The notes beneath the pieces are model-generated. The model was not told the DNA's origin. It did no database searches and saw only the letters and a program-made list of their open reading frames with translations. From Mesobacillus boroniphilus (GTDB taxonomy: Bacteria > Bacillota > Bacilli > Bacillales > Cytobacillaceae), in NCBI RefSeq assembly GCF_018424685.1, contig NZ_QTKX01000001.1, positions 1,178,001 through 1,242,000 of the forward strand: 64,000 nucleotides of DNA. Reading direction: 5' to 3'. Below, one piece after another: positions 8,200 to 17,050 of this stretch. Within the stretch, counting starts at the first letter, position 1, and each line of letters starts with the position of its first letter. The position numbers and the translations under genes are program-made.

Positions 8200-9090
8200 T
8201 TGCTGACGAATCATCTGGATTTTCGGCTGGAACCAAGGATTAGGGAGCTTTATGAGGAGCATAAGAAGCGGGCGGAAAAAATCGATTGGGGCTATCATGA
8301 ATTTTTGCCATGGGATAAAGCAATGGATTTCAAGCGAGTGCCATGGCATGAAAGCCAGGTTACGCTGCCTGCACCAGTGATTACTGCGATAGAAACAGCA
8401 TTATTAACAGAAGTGAATCTTCCATGGTTTACTTCTTACCTGGATCAGACTTTTAAAGGTTCATTGTCGGTGATCAAGGATTTTGTCCATACATGGACAG
8501 CTGAAGAAGATCAGCACTCCAATTTGCTGGAGACATATCTGCTAATCACGAGGAATGTTGAGCCGATGCGTCTTCATCAATTACATAAAATGACGCTTGA
8601 GAATGGGTGGGATCCTGATTTTCATACACCATTCGAGACAATGGTCTACACCTCGATGCAAGAGCTGGCGACGATGGTGTTTTACAATAATGTCGCAAAG
8701 GTAGCAGGCCCGCATGATCGTGAATTGGCCACGCTTCTCCGCCGGCTTGCAAAGGATGAGACGCTTCACTACGCATTTTATCGTGATGTCATCAAATACC
8801 ACCTCGAATTAGAGCCAAATTATTGCTACTACTTGGGCAATGTGATCATGAACTTCAAAATGCCAGGTGCCGTCATGCCGGATTTTGAAGACCGGATGGC
8901 CATCATCGCTAAAGAGGCGAATTATGGGCCACTGGAGTATTTCGATCAAGTTCTCGATGTAATCGTTGATTATTGGGATATCGAGAATCTAAGGCCGATC
9001 GCACCAGAAGCTGAAAAGGCCAGGCTGGAAATCTTAAATTATCATGCGCGCTTGAAAAGGGTTAGGGAGAGGTTTTATAAAAATAAGTAG
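8200..9090 (+). CDS. Acyl-ACP desaturase (soluble di-iron, type 2 fatty acid desaturase)
   Basis: A 296-residue ferritin-like protein of the plant-type/DesA acyl-ACP desaturase family. The di-iron ligands are visible as two E-x-x-H-type motifs, TAEEDQHSNLLETY (about residue 110) and LAKDETLHYAFYRD (about residue 190). It would introduce a double bond into acyl-ACP chains in the cytosol using ferredoxin or flavodoxin electrons. TTG start with GGAGGGA 6 bases upstream. Bacilli usually rely on membrane desaturases such as Des, so a soluble enzyme is notable. The chain-length and position specificity cannot be read. Confidence 0.88.
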   Translation: MLTNHLDFRLEPRIRELYEEHKKRAEKIDWGYHEFLPWDKAMDFKRVPWHESQVTLPAPVITAIETALLTEVNLPWFTSYLDQTFKGSLSVIKDFVHTWTAEEDQHSNLLETYLLITRNVEPMRLHQLHKMTLENGWDPDFHTPFETMVYTSMQELATMVFYNNVAKVAGPHDRELATLLRRLAKDETLHYAFYRDVIKYHLELEPNYCYYLGNVIMNFKMPGAVMPDFEDRMAIIAKEANYGPLEYFDQVLDVIVDYWDIENLRPIAPEAEKARLEILNYHARLKRVRERFYKNK

Positions 9091-9096
9091 GAAGAA

Positions 9097-9133
9097 TGGA
9101 ACCAGCAATGAGGGTATGCTGGTTCCATTTTTA
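9097..9133 (+). terminator. Terminator after acyl-ACP desaturase
   Basis: An 11-bp perfect stem (TGGAACCAGCA / TGCTGGTTCCA), 9-base loop, then TTTTTATTT. Confidence 0.9.
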
Positions 9134-9213
9134 TTTACAGGGAGAAAGCCATAAAGGAATTTCTCAATTTTTATAGAAATGGTTATGGAAGACTTATATA
9201 AAAAGGAGATTCT

Positions 9214-9381
9214 ATGAAAAAGGGAACGCTATTATTTATTGGCGGCTTGATCATGTATATGGCAGGCATCTATTTATCTACCATTTGGACAGTTGCTGGT
9301 TCGGCTATTGGTGTTTTGGGCGGAATGATGATGGGAGCCAGTACTTATTTTTATGTAATGAATAATAAAAGACAATCATAG
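9214..9381 (+). CDS. Small two-helix membrane protein
   Basis: A 55-residue ORF. ATG 9214 has AAAAGGAG at good spacing. The product is almost entirely two transmembrane helices (residues 5-22 and 26-48) rich in Gly/Met, with a basic C-terminus (NNKRQS). It ends one base before the stop of the convergent J-domain-like gene. I do not recognise a family. Confidence 0.6.
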   Translation: MKKGTLLFIGGLIMYMAGIYLSTIWTVAGSAIGVLGGMMMGASTYFYVMNNKRQS

Positions 9382-9382
9382 A

Positions 9383-9877
9383 TTACTTCAAATCCTCGTA
9401 ATGTTCGTTGAACACTTTAAAAAGCCTTTCGTCGCCGCCTCGGTCGGGGTGGAGGGCTTTAAGCAGTTTTTTGAATTCTTTTTTGAGTACCAGGCTGCTG
9501 GAATTTTGGCTAAGACCTAACAGCTTTTCCAGTTGGGACGGGTTAGCATTTGCCGCTTCAATCTGGCTGTTAAGCATTTTTTTCAATGTGCGAACCTTGG
9601 ATTGTTCAATATGCAGCCTTGTATTTAAGAGATCCAGCTGTTGGGTCAGGCGGCTGTTTTCATGACTGGCCTGATCAAGCTGTGCGGATAGTGCTTCGGT
9701 ATGTTTTTGGATGATGAAGTCTGTCAGGTCTTTTTGGTTGATTTTATATGTAAGGTTTCTTCTCTGGTTCAATACAGCATTTATTTGACCGCCTTCAATC
9801 CAATCCAGGACGTCTTGCTCGTTTGCAACAATGCCCGAAGAAGTTAGTTGTTCAGCAGCTTCCTTTATAGTTAGCAT
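9383..9877 (-). CDS. DNA-binding/J-domain-like coiled-coil protein
   Basis: A 164-residue protein. The N-terminus (MLTIKEAAEQLTSSGIVANEQDVLDWIEGG) resembles an excisionase/MerR-like helix-turn-helix. A coiled coil spans about residues 60-115. The C-terminus (KEFKKLLKALHPDRGGDERLFKVFNEHY) carries the HPD tripeptide of DnaJ domains and would stimulate an Hsp70 ATPase. ATG 9877 is chosen over upstream in-frame starts. Combining an HTH with a C-terminal J-like segment is unusual; the partner and target are unknown. Confidence 0.75.
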   Translation of the reverse strand: MLTIKEAAEQLTSSGIVANEQDVLDWIEGGQINAVLNQRRNLTYKINQKDLTDFIIQKHTEALSAQLDQASHENSRLTQQLDLLNTRLHIEQSKVRTLKKMLNSQIEAANANPSQLEKLLGLSQNSSSLVLKKEFKKLLKALHPDRGGDERLFKVFNEHYEDLK

Positions 9878-10040
9878 CTCATTCACTCTCTTTATCAAAA
9901 AAAAATTTTCAGACAAATCTATCATACCATTGAATTTTTGCAGGAAAAGAACAGAAGTATGACATTGTGTTACATACAAATTCTCATATGAAAATATGAT
10001 GAATTAATCGGTACTTATTTTGAAAAGGCAGGTGTAAAAA

Positions 10041-10565
10041 ATGGTGTTAAACATGAATGAAGCATTTGAAATCCTTGAGCGGACGCCTAAAACCCTAGAA
10101 GCTTTATTATCAGGTTTATCAGAAGGCTGGGTGACGAGCAATGAAGGGGAAGGAACCTGGAATCCTTCTGAAGTAATCGGACATCTCATCGATGGAGAAA
10201 AATACAATTGGATTCCGAGACTTAAGATCATGTTGACGGAAACAGAAGAAAAAAATTTCCCGGTTTTTGACCGTTTTTCCCATTTAAAGGATTATGCGTG
10301 TCTGTCGATTGAGGATAAACTTGATGAATTTTCTTCATTGAGGAAGGAGAATATCAAGAAGCTGAAGGAACTTATCGTTGAGGAGAGGCAGTTTGAATTG
10401 ACGGGAGTCCATCCAGAATACGGGGAAGTAGAGGCAAGACAGCTAATCGCAACATGGGCAGTCCATGATTTAACGCACTTAGCTCAAATAACCAGAGTTT
10501 TAGCTAAAAGATACACAAAAGAGGTTGGACCGTGGAAAGGTTACCTCGGAATTTTGAATAAATAA
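10041..10565 (+). CDS. DinB/YfiT-like metal-dependent hydrolase family protein
   Basis: A 174-residue four-helix bundle of the DinB superfamily. The three metal-binding His positions are visible in EVIGHLIDGEKYNW and WAVHDLTHLAQITR. Family members include thiol (bacillithiol) transferases; the substrate here is unknown. ATG 10041 follows GGCAGGTG; the internal ATG 10053 is a weaker alternative. Monocistronic, ending at a strong hairpin. Confidence 0.88.
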   Translation: MVLNMNEAFEILERTPKTLEALLSGLSEGWVTSNEGEGTWNPSEVIGHLIDGEKYNWIPRLKIMLTETEEKNFPVFDRFSHLKDYACLSIEDKLDEFSSLRKENIKKLKELIVEERQFELTGVHPEYGEVEARQLIATWAVHDLTHLAQITRVLAKRYTKEVGPWKGYLGILNK

Positions 10566-10600
10566 TTTGTAAGTTTTCATTTGTAAGTGCTCAAAATTAA

Positions 10601-10630
10601 GCCCCTGCGAATTTCACAGGGGCACTTCTT
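10601..10630. terminator. Bidirectional terminator between DinB and formamidase genes
   Basis: A 7-bp GC stem (GCCCCTG / CAGGGGC) with a 9-base loop between convergent genes. T-rich flanks occur on both strands, and outer AAGTGC/GCACTT arms extend it. Confidence 0.8.
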
Positions 10631-11565
10631 TATCTTATCGCACCGTGCGGCAAAACCGCATGCACACCTTTAACACCGTTTACTACCTGTGTAACTCTCA
10701 AATCGACTGTCACACTGGCCAGAGCGAGGGCCTCTGTGCGTTCGATTCCATGTAGTTCTTGCAAAAGTGAAACCATCTCATCCAATGCCTGTCCGGCAGC
10801 CAGGTTAAGGTCTTCATTAAAGCCAAAAGTTATCCATCCCGCTGGCGTGTTTGCCCGCGGCATTTTTAGCTGAAGATCATCTCTGATTGTCAAGGTGATA
10901 TCGACCAGATCCATCGGGCACTCGATTGCTGTGCCGGAAACTTCTCCGTCGCCTTGTGCAGCGTGCCCGTCACCAATTGAGAACAATGCTCCGTCAACTG
11001 AAATCGGCAGGTATAAGGTGCTGCCTCTGCCAAGCTCTTTGCAATCGATATTCCCGCCGCAATAACGGGGAGGAGAGGTGTGGTGGACACCAGGTTCTGC
11101 AGGTGCGACTCCCATCAAGCCGATGAATGGATTAAGCGTGACACTCACCGGCCGTGAACCAACTTCGGTCGTTGCAGTCATAGTGTCACGATCCAATTCC
11201 CAGTCAAGGCGAATTCTTTCAGATTCGGTCAAACCGACTGCATCGTTTTGCCAGCTTTTCTTGCCGCCTGCCCAATTTGTGCCATACCATCCGGGCACCA
11301 CATCATTCAATTTCACTTCAAGTACCATGCCTGTTTTTGCCCCAGTGACTTCAATTGGTCCAATCATCGGGTGGAGGGGAGTTTCTTCTTTTACCGCAGA
11401 TTCGAAAAATTTTCTTTCTATGCCTTTTGTTTCCGAATATCCCCATTCAATATCGGGTGTCTGCATGCGAATGCTGTCCCCAGAATTCACTGTTAGGATT
11501 GGCTTATATTCACTGCTGAAAGAACCGTGCAGGTTTTCGGATTTCAAATCAATTTTATGAATCAT
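10630..11565 (-). CDS. Acetamidase/formamidase family protein
   Basis: A 311-residue protein of the FmdA/AmdA family, which hydrolyses formamide or acetamide to the acid and ammonia. Visible features are the N-terminal MIHKIDLKSENLHGSFS, MIGPIEVTGAKTGMVLEVKL, the ESERIRLDWELDRD region and FSIGDGHAAQGDGEVSGTA with metal-binding residues. ATG with AAGGAG. It starts 12 bases after the EamA permease stop, so the two are probably co-transcribed. The substrate is only inferred from the family; relatives act on several small amides. Confidence 0.9.
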   Translation of the reverse strand: MIHKIDLKSENLHGSFSSEYKPILTVNSGDSIRMQTPDIEWGYSETKGIERKFFESAVKEETPLHPMIGPIEVTGAKTGMVLEVKLNDVVPGWYGTNWAGGKKSWQNDAVGLTESERIRLDWELDRDTMTATTEVGSRPVSVTLNPFIGLMGVAPAEPGVHHTSPPRYCGGNIDCKELGRGSTLYLPISVDGALFSIGDGHAAQGDGEVSGTAIECPMDLVDITLTIRDDLQLKMPRANTPAGWITFGFNEDLNLAAGQALDEMVSLLQELHGIERTEALALASVTVDLRVTQVVNGVKGVHAVLPHGAIR

Positions 11566-11577
11566 GGGTGCAACTCC

Positions 11578-12513
11578 TTATGCAATTTCGTTTTTTACTA
11601 TCTTTGCTGTTTGCTTCTTTTTAAAAAGCCGCGGGTTTGTTCCAATATAAACACCGGATAACACGAGGGCTGCTCCGATCGCGTGGGCGGCTGTGAAATT
11701 TTCACCTAAAAACAAAGTAGCCATAATAACTGCAGATACCGGCATTACATTTATGAAAATGGAGGCCTTCGCAGCGCCAATTTCTTTGATTCCATTATAG
11801 TACATGACGAACGAAACTACCGTAACCAAAACACTCATATGAATAATCGCAACCCATGTTGTACCTGTTGCCAGCTGGACATCCTGCCAGGTTGTTTCAG
11901 CAAGAACAAACGGCAGCAGGAAAAGTGTACCGAAAGCCACAGCGTAGGTCGTAGACTCAACCGAGCTGAACTTTTTCAGAACAATCTTACCAACGACACT
12001 GTATAATGCCCAGCTGATGACTGCGCCCATAAGAACAAAGTCGATTGGTTCAAATCCAAGGCTGAACAAGCTCAGCAAATGTCCATCGGTAATGATAAAA
12101 AAGGCCCCAGAAAGTGCGATTGCCAATCCTATAATATTGTTTCGGGTGATCGTTTCTTTTAAGAATAGAGCCGATAAAAGCACGATCAACACCGGATTGG
12201 AGGCGATGAACAGAGAGCTTTTGATAACAGGGGCATGTTTGCTGGCAAGGAAAAAGAAGATATTATAGAGGGCTATTCCTGTCATGCCAAGTACTGCAAA
12301 CAAACCATAATCCTTTAAATTTGGTTTTTGACGGTTTTTCTCCATTACAAACATCAAAGGGAAGAGCAGAATTGCAGCTCCAAAGAATCTGAAGAAAGCT
12401 ACCGTAGCCGGTTCAAAACTTTGGACCGCAAATTTCCCGGCAATGAAAGCACTGCCCCATGTTGACGTAGCAAAGGTCAACATCCCATATGTAAGCCATA
12501 ATTTTTTGTTCAT
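11578..12513 (-). CDS. EamA (DMT) family transporter
   Basis: A 311-residue inner membrane protein with ten hydrophobic helices and two EamA repeats (AFIAGKFAVQSFEPATVAFFRF in the first, GAVISWALYSVVGKIVLKK in the second). It is likely a drug/metabolite exporter or permease. It is the first gene of a two-gene operon with the formamidase-like enzyme, which suggests transport of an amide, amine or acid handled by it; this is inference. Confidence 0.9.
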   Translation of the reverse strand: MNKKLWLTYGMLTFATSTWGSAFIAGKFAVQSFEPATVAFFRFFGAAILLFPLMFVMEKNRQKPNLKDYGLFAVLGMTGIALYNIFFFLASKHAPVIKSSLFIASNPVLIVLLSALFLKETITRNNIIGLAIALSGAFFIITDGHLLSLFSLGFEPIDFVLMGAVISWALYSVVGKIVLKKFSSVESTTYAVAFGTLFLLPFVLAETTWQDVQLATGTTWVAIIHMSVLVTVVSFVMYYNGIKEIGAAKASIFINVMPVSAVIMATLFLGENFTAAHAIGAALVLSGVYIGTNPRLFKKKQTAKIVKNEIA

Positions 12514-12673
12514 TGCATTCCCTTCATTCTTTTAAATTATTTAAATAGTATTGTAGCATCTTTTTCGAAAAGCGAAATAGAATTTTGAAAATACATGCAA
12601 AAAGAATTTTCCTCCAGTTAATGTACCAATAACTGGAATTTAGTGGTAAAATAACTCATGAAGGAGTGAGTTT

Positions 12674-13084
12674 ATGTCAGGATTAAAATTCCTACTGCTT
12701 TTTATCGCAATCATCGCAATAGTAGCCGTATCAAAGTTCGTTTTAAGGAAAGTTTTTAATATAAAAAAAGTGAAAAAGAAGGCATTTTCGCATAATCATA
12801 TTAATAGCACTCATCGGAAAGTGGATTGGGCTGTTCGAATTACCGCGTTAACCGTGTATTTAATTTTAGCGTATCAATTATACTTTCATGAGTTTTCTAT
12901 TAATCTTCTTTTATTCATTATGACTTTAATTATTACTTCAGAAAATTTTGTCCGTGCATTTTTTGAATGGAAGTTTTCAACGGACCCAAAGCAATCGATC
13001 CTATCCCTTGCTGAGGGGATCATACTTATTACAATTGTGCTGATGGTCATTCAGTTTGATGTTTTGACATTATTATTTCAGTAA
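12674..13084 (+). CDS. DUF4181-like membrane protein
   Basis: A 136-residue protein with an N-terminal helix and three more hydrophobic segments. The central part (HRKVDWAVRITALTVYL) and ENFVRAFFEWKFSTDPKQSILSLAEG resemble the DUF4181 family of Bacillaceae. Function unknown. AAGGAG precedes the ATG. It is first in a run of three plus-strand genes with short gaps (18 and 16 bases). Confidence 0.8.
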   Translation: MSGLKFLLLFIAIIAIVAVSKFVLRKVFNIKKVKKKAFSHNHINSTHRKVDWAVRITALTVYLILAYQLYFHEFSINLLLFIMTLIITSENFVRAFFEWKFSTDPKQSILSLAEGIILITIVLMVIQFDVLTLLFQ

Positions 13085-13102
13085 TCGAAGGAGGAAGCAG
13101 CG

Positions 13103-13498
13103 ATGAAAAGAAGAAAGATTTCACTTTCACTGATCTTCCTTTTACTTGTATCTTTTATAGGAATTATGTATACATTATTAAATCGACCTGAAAAGATGTA
13201 TACAAGCACCACCATGATGATGACCATTGAAGAAAAGGAACACTACATAGAACCGGGTAAATACCAAAAAATGTGGGTAATGGGCACGAATGCGAATGAC
13301 CCTGACAAAAACAAAGAACGGTTCAAGGTTATGATTGGGGATTCCAGGATTTACAACCTGCTGGAAGAAGGGAAGGAATATTTCGTTACCTTTCAAGGAG
13401 TCAAAAAAAATGAAGAGAGCGAATATATCTTTACATTTAGCCAAATAGGCAATCCGGAGGGAACCCAAATGAGTGGAGATGGAATAATAGAAGAGTAG
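13103..13498 (+). CDS. Hypothetical membrane-anchored/exported protein
   Basis: A 131-residue protein with a basic N-terminus and one transmembrane or signal segment (residues 6-25), followed by a soluble extracytoplasmic domain (KYQKMWVMGTNANDPDKNK, DSRIYNLLEEGKEYFVTFQG). No family recognised. GAAGGAGG at the start; co-transcribed with its neighbours. Confidence 0.75.
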   Translation: MKRRKISLSLIFLLLVSFIGIMYTLLNRPEKMYTSTTMMMTIEEKEHYIEPGKYQKMWVMGTNANDPDKNKERFKVMIGDSRIYNLLEEGKEYFVTFQGVKKNEESEYIFTFSQIGNPEGTQMSGDGIIEE

Positions 13499-13514
13499 GA
13501 GTTGGAAGTCCACT

Positions 13515-14174
13515 ATGTTAAAGAACAAAAGATTTTTGATTGTAGCCGTCATTTTTTTCTTTCTATCGATTGCACTCAACTTTCCTTTCCCTCACGAATA
13601 TCCTATTGGACAGGAATTGAGTTCAGCTTTGAATTTTCCAATCAAAACTATTAATGGTGTTAATTATATCGGGATCACAGGTCTGGTTTTATTCGGCATT
13701 AGCTTATTTTTCCTCGTGAAATCGCTAGAAAAATTCCATCTCCGTATGGTCTTAATCGCTTTTTTAATGGTGGTCTTCCTGCCGATGGAAATGGTAAGTG
13801 CATATCAGAAAACGTTTGCGACAGGTATAAACGCCGTCGAGTACGAGAGAAAGAGCAGCATGTGCCTATTCGAGATGAAAGACGAAATCACACTATACGC
13901 TAACTGCCAGCTCCCATTTGAAAATCACAGCAATCAAGCAGTCCAATTCAACATCGAATTCTATGAAAAATACCTATTCGAAGATGATTATCCGATGCTA
14001 TCTCTCTTGAATGATGGAGGCCCATATGAAGTCATTCTTCATGGAAAAGAGAGAAAAGTAGTCACAATTGAGACTGAGATTGACTTATCCAAATCAGGAA
14101 GAGGTTCATTGAGCGGGGAAGCCTGGGGGGTCAATATTAAGATTAAAGATGGGGATAGGGTCAGGAAATTATAA
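13515..14174 (+). CDS. Hypothetical membrane protein with extracytoplasmic domain
   Basis: A 219-residue protein with three hydrophobic segments (about residues 5-22, 50-68, 78-97) and a C-terminal domain of about 110 residues with beta-sandwich-like character (NCQLPFENHSNQAVQFNIEFYEKY), probably outside the membrane. It closes the cluster begun by the DUF4181 gene and ends near a strong terminator. No function assigned. Confidence 0.75.
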   Translation: MLKNKRFLIVAVIFFFLSIALNFPFPHEYPIGQELSSALNFPIKTINGVNYIGITGLVLFGISLFFLVKSLEKFHLRMVLIAFLMVVFLPMEMVSAYQKTFATGINAVEYERKSSMCLFEMKDEITLYANCQLPFENHSNQAVQFNIEFYEKYLFEDDYPMLSLLNDGGPYEVILHGKERKVVTIETEIDLSKSGRGSLSGEAWGVNIKIKDGDRVRKL

Positions 14175-14213
14175 TGTAAAACGTTGGGTGAAGAATGCCT
14201 AATAGTTATAAGG

Positions 14214-14245
14214 AATGCCAGGTGTTATGCTCCTGGCATTTTATT
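14214..14245. terminator. Bidirectional terminator
   Basis: A 9-bp perfect stem (AATGCCAGG / CCTGGCATT) with T-rich sequence on the plus strand. It overlaps the end of the convergent diguanylate cyclase gene. Confidence 0.85.
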
Positions 14246-15868
14246 CATTGTCTTATCATGGTGGAATGTAAATTTGTTCTTTCCTGACCTTTTCGATGTA
14301 TAGAGTGCTTCATCGGCATAGCTTATAACAGTAAATGGGTCTTGATCGTGGGCGGGCCAATTAGCGATACCGATACTGCATCCGACATAGATTTCGGTAT
14401 CTACCATATCATAAGGCTTGTTTACGTTTTGAATCAGCTTATTAGCAATTTTTGAAATAAATAATTCCGGAGTGTCATTGGCTACTTCAACAATAACAAG
14501 GAATTCATCTCCACCAAGCCTGAAGATTTTATCTTCTTTACGAATGCTTTCTATTAATCTAAATGCTACTTCCTTTAGCAGCTCGTCACCAGTATGATGA
14601 CCATAAAGGTCATTAACATTTTTAAAGCCATCCAAATCTAAATATAAAAAGGAAAGCTGATTTTTAGCAAAAACGGCCTCCTTAATAAAGTGATCAAGGG
14701 CAACGCGGTTCCCAAGTCCAGTAAGGAGGTCATTGTGCGCTAGTGTTTCCATTTTCCCTAAGTTTGATTCTGTAATAACCAAGGAGTCCACAAGCTCCCC
14801 AAGAGAACCTGAGAGAACTTCGAGATCTTTAATACCTTTAATATATGGGATATGTACTTTATCACCCAATCTTAGGCTATGGGCAGCTTTTGAAATTTTC
14901 CTTAAAGGGTTCGTAATAAAACCTGCGAGCACCCAGCCAATCAAAGCAAAGAATATAGCGGCCATCGTCCCGAGTTTCAATATATAAGACTTTAAGCTCT
15001 CAACGGGAGCGAATGCATTTTCTTCAGGTATGCGGACAATAACCGTCCAGCCAAGCCCATCATAATCATTATACCCATCACCAATTGCAAACCCTGATAA
15101 GTAGTTTTTTCCGTCAGGCCATTTCTCGACTAGCCAGCTATTTTCTCCCTTCCTTGCATTTTGTAGACTATTAATCTTAAGCGGCATGCCAATCATATTT
15201 TTAGGACCAAGAAGGACAGTATCGTCACTTTTGCTCACGATGAAGATTTCCGCTCCAGTCAATTCATCCTTTAGTGGCTCAACAATTTCATCCTGCATCT
15301 GTTTAGACCACTCCCAGCTAAGGTGGGCTGCCAAAATACCAGTCAGATTTCCGTTTTCATCAACTATCGGCTTACTGATGTCAACGAATTGTATCGGTTC
15401 TCCCGTAGGATTAGGCAGCAAATTCGCAAGCAGGACGGCATTATGGACATCACCAATGAAAAGCCCTTTTTTTCCCTCCAGGTAAACTGGACGTTTTGAA
15501 ATATCTGATCCTACCAAAATCTTGTCTGTTGCTGCAAGTACTTCTCCGTCTTCATCCGTCAGTCCAATCCACGAAAAGACGGGAACGCTTGCCTTAAGTT
15601 GGTCTAGCAGTATTTGTGCATTTCCAATGTTACCAGCGTTTTTAATATCGTCAATTTGACTTAAAACCTCTACCTCTCCAATTCGTGACCACATAAATGA
15701 ATCTAGTTTATCAGCCATATGAAAAGCGGTTGTTGATAAACTGTTTCCTATTTCTCTTTTAATTATATCTCCTGAATGCTTGCTAATCGTTATACTTAAC
15801 AGCATCGCAAGGGCAATAATGATCACCCCAAAAGTTAATGCAACATAAGTTCGAAGGTTAATCTTCAC
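14225..15868 (-). CDS. Diguanylate cyclase with dCache sensor (GGDEF protein)
   Basis: A 547-residue membrane sensor. An N-terminal helix (residues 8-28) leads to an extracytoplasmic Cache-type domain of about 250 residues (FSWIGLTDEDGEVLAATD, GILAAHLSWEW), a second helix near 290-312, a HAMP-like linker (NPLRKISKAAHSLRLGDK) and a GGDEF domain. The active-site RLGGDEF is intact. An I-site RKED lies five residues before it, so product feedback inhibition by c-di-GMP is likely. No EAL domain follows. Small-molecule ligands of Cache domains are typical, but the ligand here is unknown. Confidence 0.94.
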   Translation of the reverse strand: MKINLRTYVALTFGVIIIALAMLLSITISKHSGDIIKREIGNSLSTTAFHMADKLDSFMWSRIGEVEVLSQIDDIKNAGNIGNAQILLDQLKASVPVFSWIGLTDEDGEVLAATDKILVGSDISKRPVYLEGKKGLFIGDVHNAVLLANLLPNPTGEPIQFVDISKPIVDENGNLTGILAAHLSWEWSKQMQDEIVEPLKDELTGAEIFIVSKSDDTVLLGPKNMIGMPLKINSLQNARKGENSWLVEKWPDGKNYLSGFAIGDGYNDYDGLGWTVIVRIPEENAFAPVESLKSYILKLGTMAAIFFALIGWVLAGFITNPLRKISKAAHSLRLGDKVHIPYIKGIKDLEVLSGSLGELVDSLVITESNLGKMETLAHNDLLTGLGNRVALDHFIKEAVFAKNQLSFLYLDLDGFKNVNDLYGHHTGDELLKEVAFRLIESIRKEDKIFRLGGDEFLVIVEVANDTPELFISKIANKLIQNVNKPYDMVDTEIYVGCSIGIANWPAHDQDPFTVISYADEALYTSKRSGKNKFTFHHDKTMNKMPGA

Positions 15869-16143
15869 TCGATAAAATCCTTTCTAATACCAAAACTAAA
15901 AATCCTCTACCTAGATATTTCGACATATTTTTCGTTTTTTCAAGACTCAATATCAAAAAAATATATTTTCATGAGAAACAAAAGACAAAGTCAGCTGCAA
16001 AATTAGGCAGTGAAAGGAACAAAGTTTTAAAAAAAGAGCCTTTAATTATCAGGGAAAACAGGAATTACAATCTACTTACGCGAATAGCTAGGGAAGAGAG
16101 TGGGAATTCTCAAAACAGATTTGTACTACAGGAGTTGTTGTGG
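15869..16143. other. Divergent intergenic region
   Basis: 275 bases between divergent genes. AT-rich with no recognisable operator, RNA or repeat; it must hold promoters for both sides but none stands out. Confidence 0.5.
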
Positions 16144-17013
16144 ATGAAGAAGGCGTGGCTAGCAGGATTGTTGTCAGGTATGGCTCTTGGCCTGTTCTTA
16201 GGTGTAATTGAATACGTTTTTAATATAAAAGTGTATACATTATTGGTGAATGTAGATTATGTTCCTGTTTTAAAGGAGTTCGCTTTACCAGGAATAGTTG
16301 AGTTTGGCTTACACTTGATCATTTCCGTTGCTCTCGCGGCTGGAGTTGAGTTTTACGCTACGAAAAGGGAGATAGAATTGGAAAGTAAATTTCGTTTAAT
16401 TTTCATGATCAGCTTAATCATTGGTCTGGCCCTTTATCCAACAACTGTCTTGTCAAATAGGACACCGCCGATCTCCAGTCTATACTCATTCGTATTTTGG
16501 ATGCTTGGCCATGGCCTGTATGGTCTAATCCTTGGATTGTTGTTAACCCCTGCGAAGAAGAGAGGAAGTTTGCCAAGAAAGTACTTTTATGTTCTGTCGA
16601 CTCTGATCTTAGCTATAACATTCCTTGCCAGGTGGGATGATAACCGTGAGAAGAACTTAACGGAAGTCCTTGATTCCAAACAAATCGAAAGAGTCTTGTT
16701 TACACAACGGTCTTTAGAGAATGATATGGGACAATACAATCGAAAATTATCCGATAAAGATGCCATTGAAGAACTGATCAGCTTTTTAAGTCAATACAAA
16801 GTTATTAAGGTAGGAGACCGGAACTTCCATTCCGAATATCCTGAAGAACAATTCCAATTTCTACTGAAGTATAAAGACAACCGAATTACGATGCCAGCGT
16901 TGATTGAGAGGAATGTTTTACTAAATGACATGTATCAGTATAAGATCACAAACGGCCCTTTTGATTATGAATGGATGGAAGATTTTTTAAAAAGGAAGGG
17001 AGAAGAATTGTAA
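16144..17013 (+). CDS. Hypothetical four-helix membrane protein
   Basis: A 289-residue protein with about five hydrophobic helices in the first 165 residues and a soluble C-terminal domain (RVLFTQRSLENDMGQYNRKL onward) of about 120 residues. ATG 16144 has CAGGAG 9 bases upstream; two TTG codons just before it are less likely starts. No family recognised. Monocistronic. Confidence 0.75.
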   Translation: MKKAWLAGLLSGMALGLFLGVIEYVFNIKVYTLLVNVDYVPVLKEFALPGIVEFGLHLIISVALAAGVEFYATKREIELESKFRLIFMISLIIGLALYPTTVLSNRTPPISSLYSFVFWMLGHGLYGLILGLLLTPAKKRGSLPRKYFYVLSTLILAITFLARWDDNREKNLTEVLDSKQIERVLFTQRSLENDMGQYNRKLSDKDAIEELISFLSQYKVIKVGDRNFHSEYPEEQFQFLLKYKDNRITMPALIERNVLLNDMYQYKITNGPFDYEWMEDFLKRKGEEL

Positions 17014-17050
17014 CTAAATGGTTCATTACACATTTAGTTGAAACCTTTTT
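17012..17050 (+). terminator. Terminator-like hairpin
   Basis: A 9-bp stem (AACTAAATG / CATTTAGTT) overlapping the preceding stop codon, followed after a few bases by TTTTTT. Confidence 0.65.
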
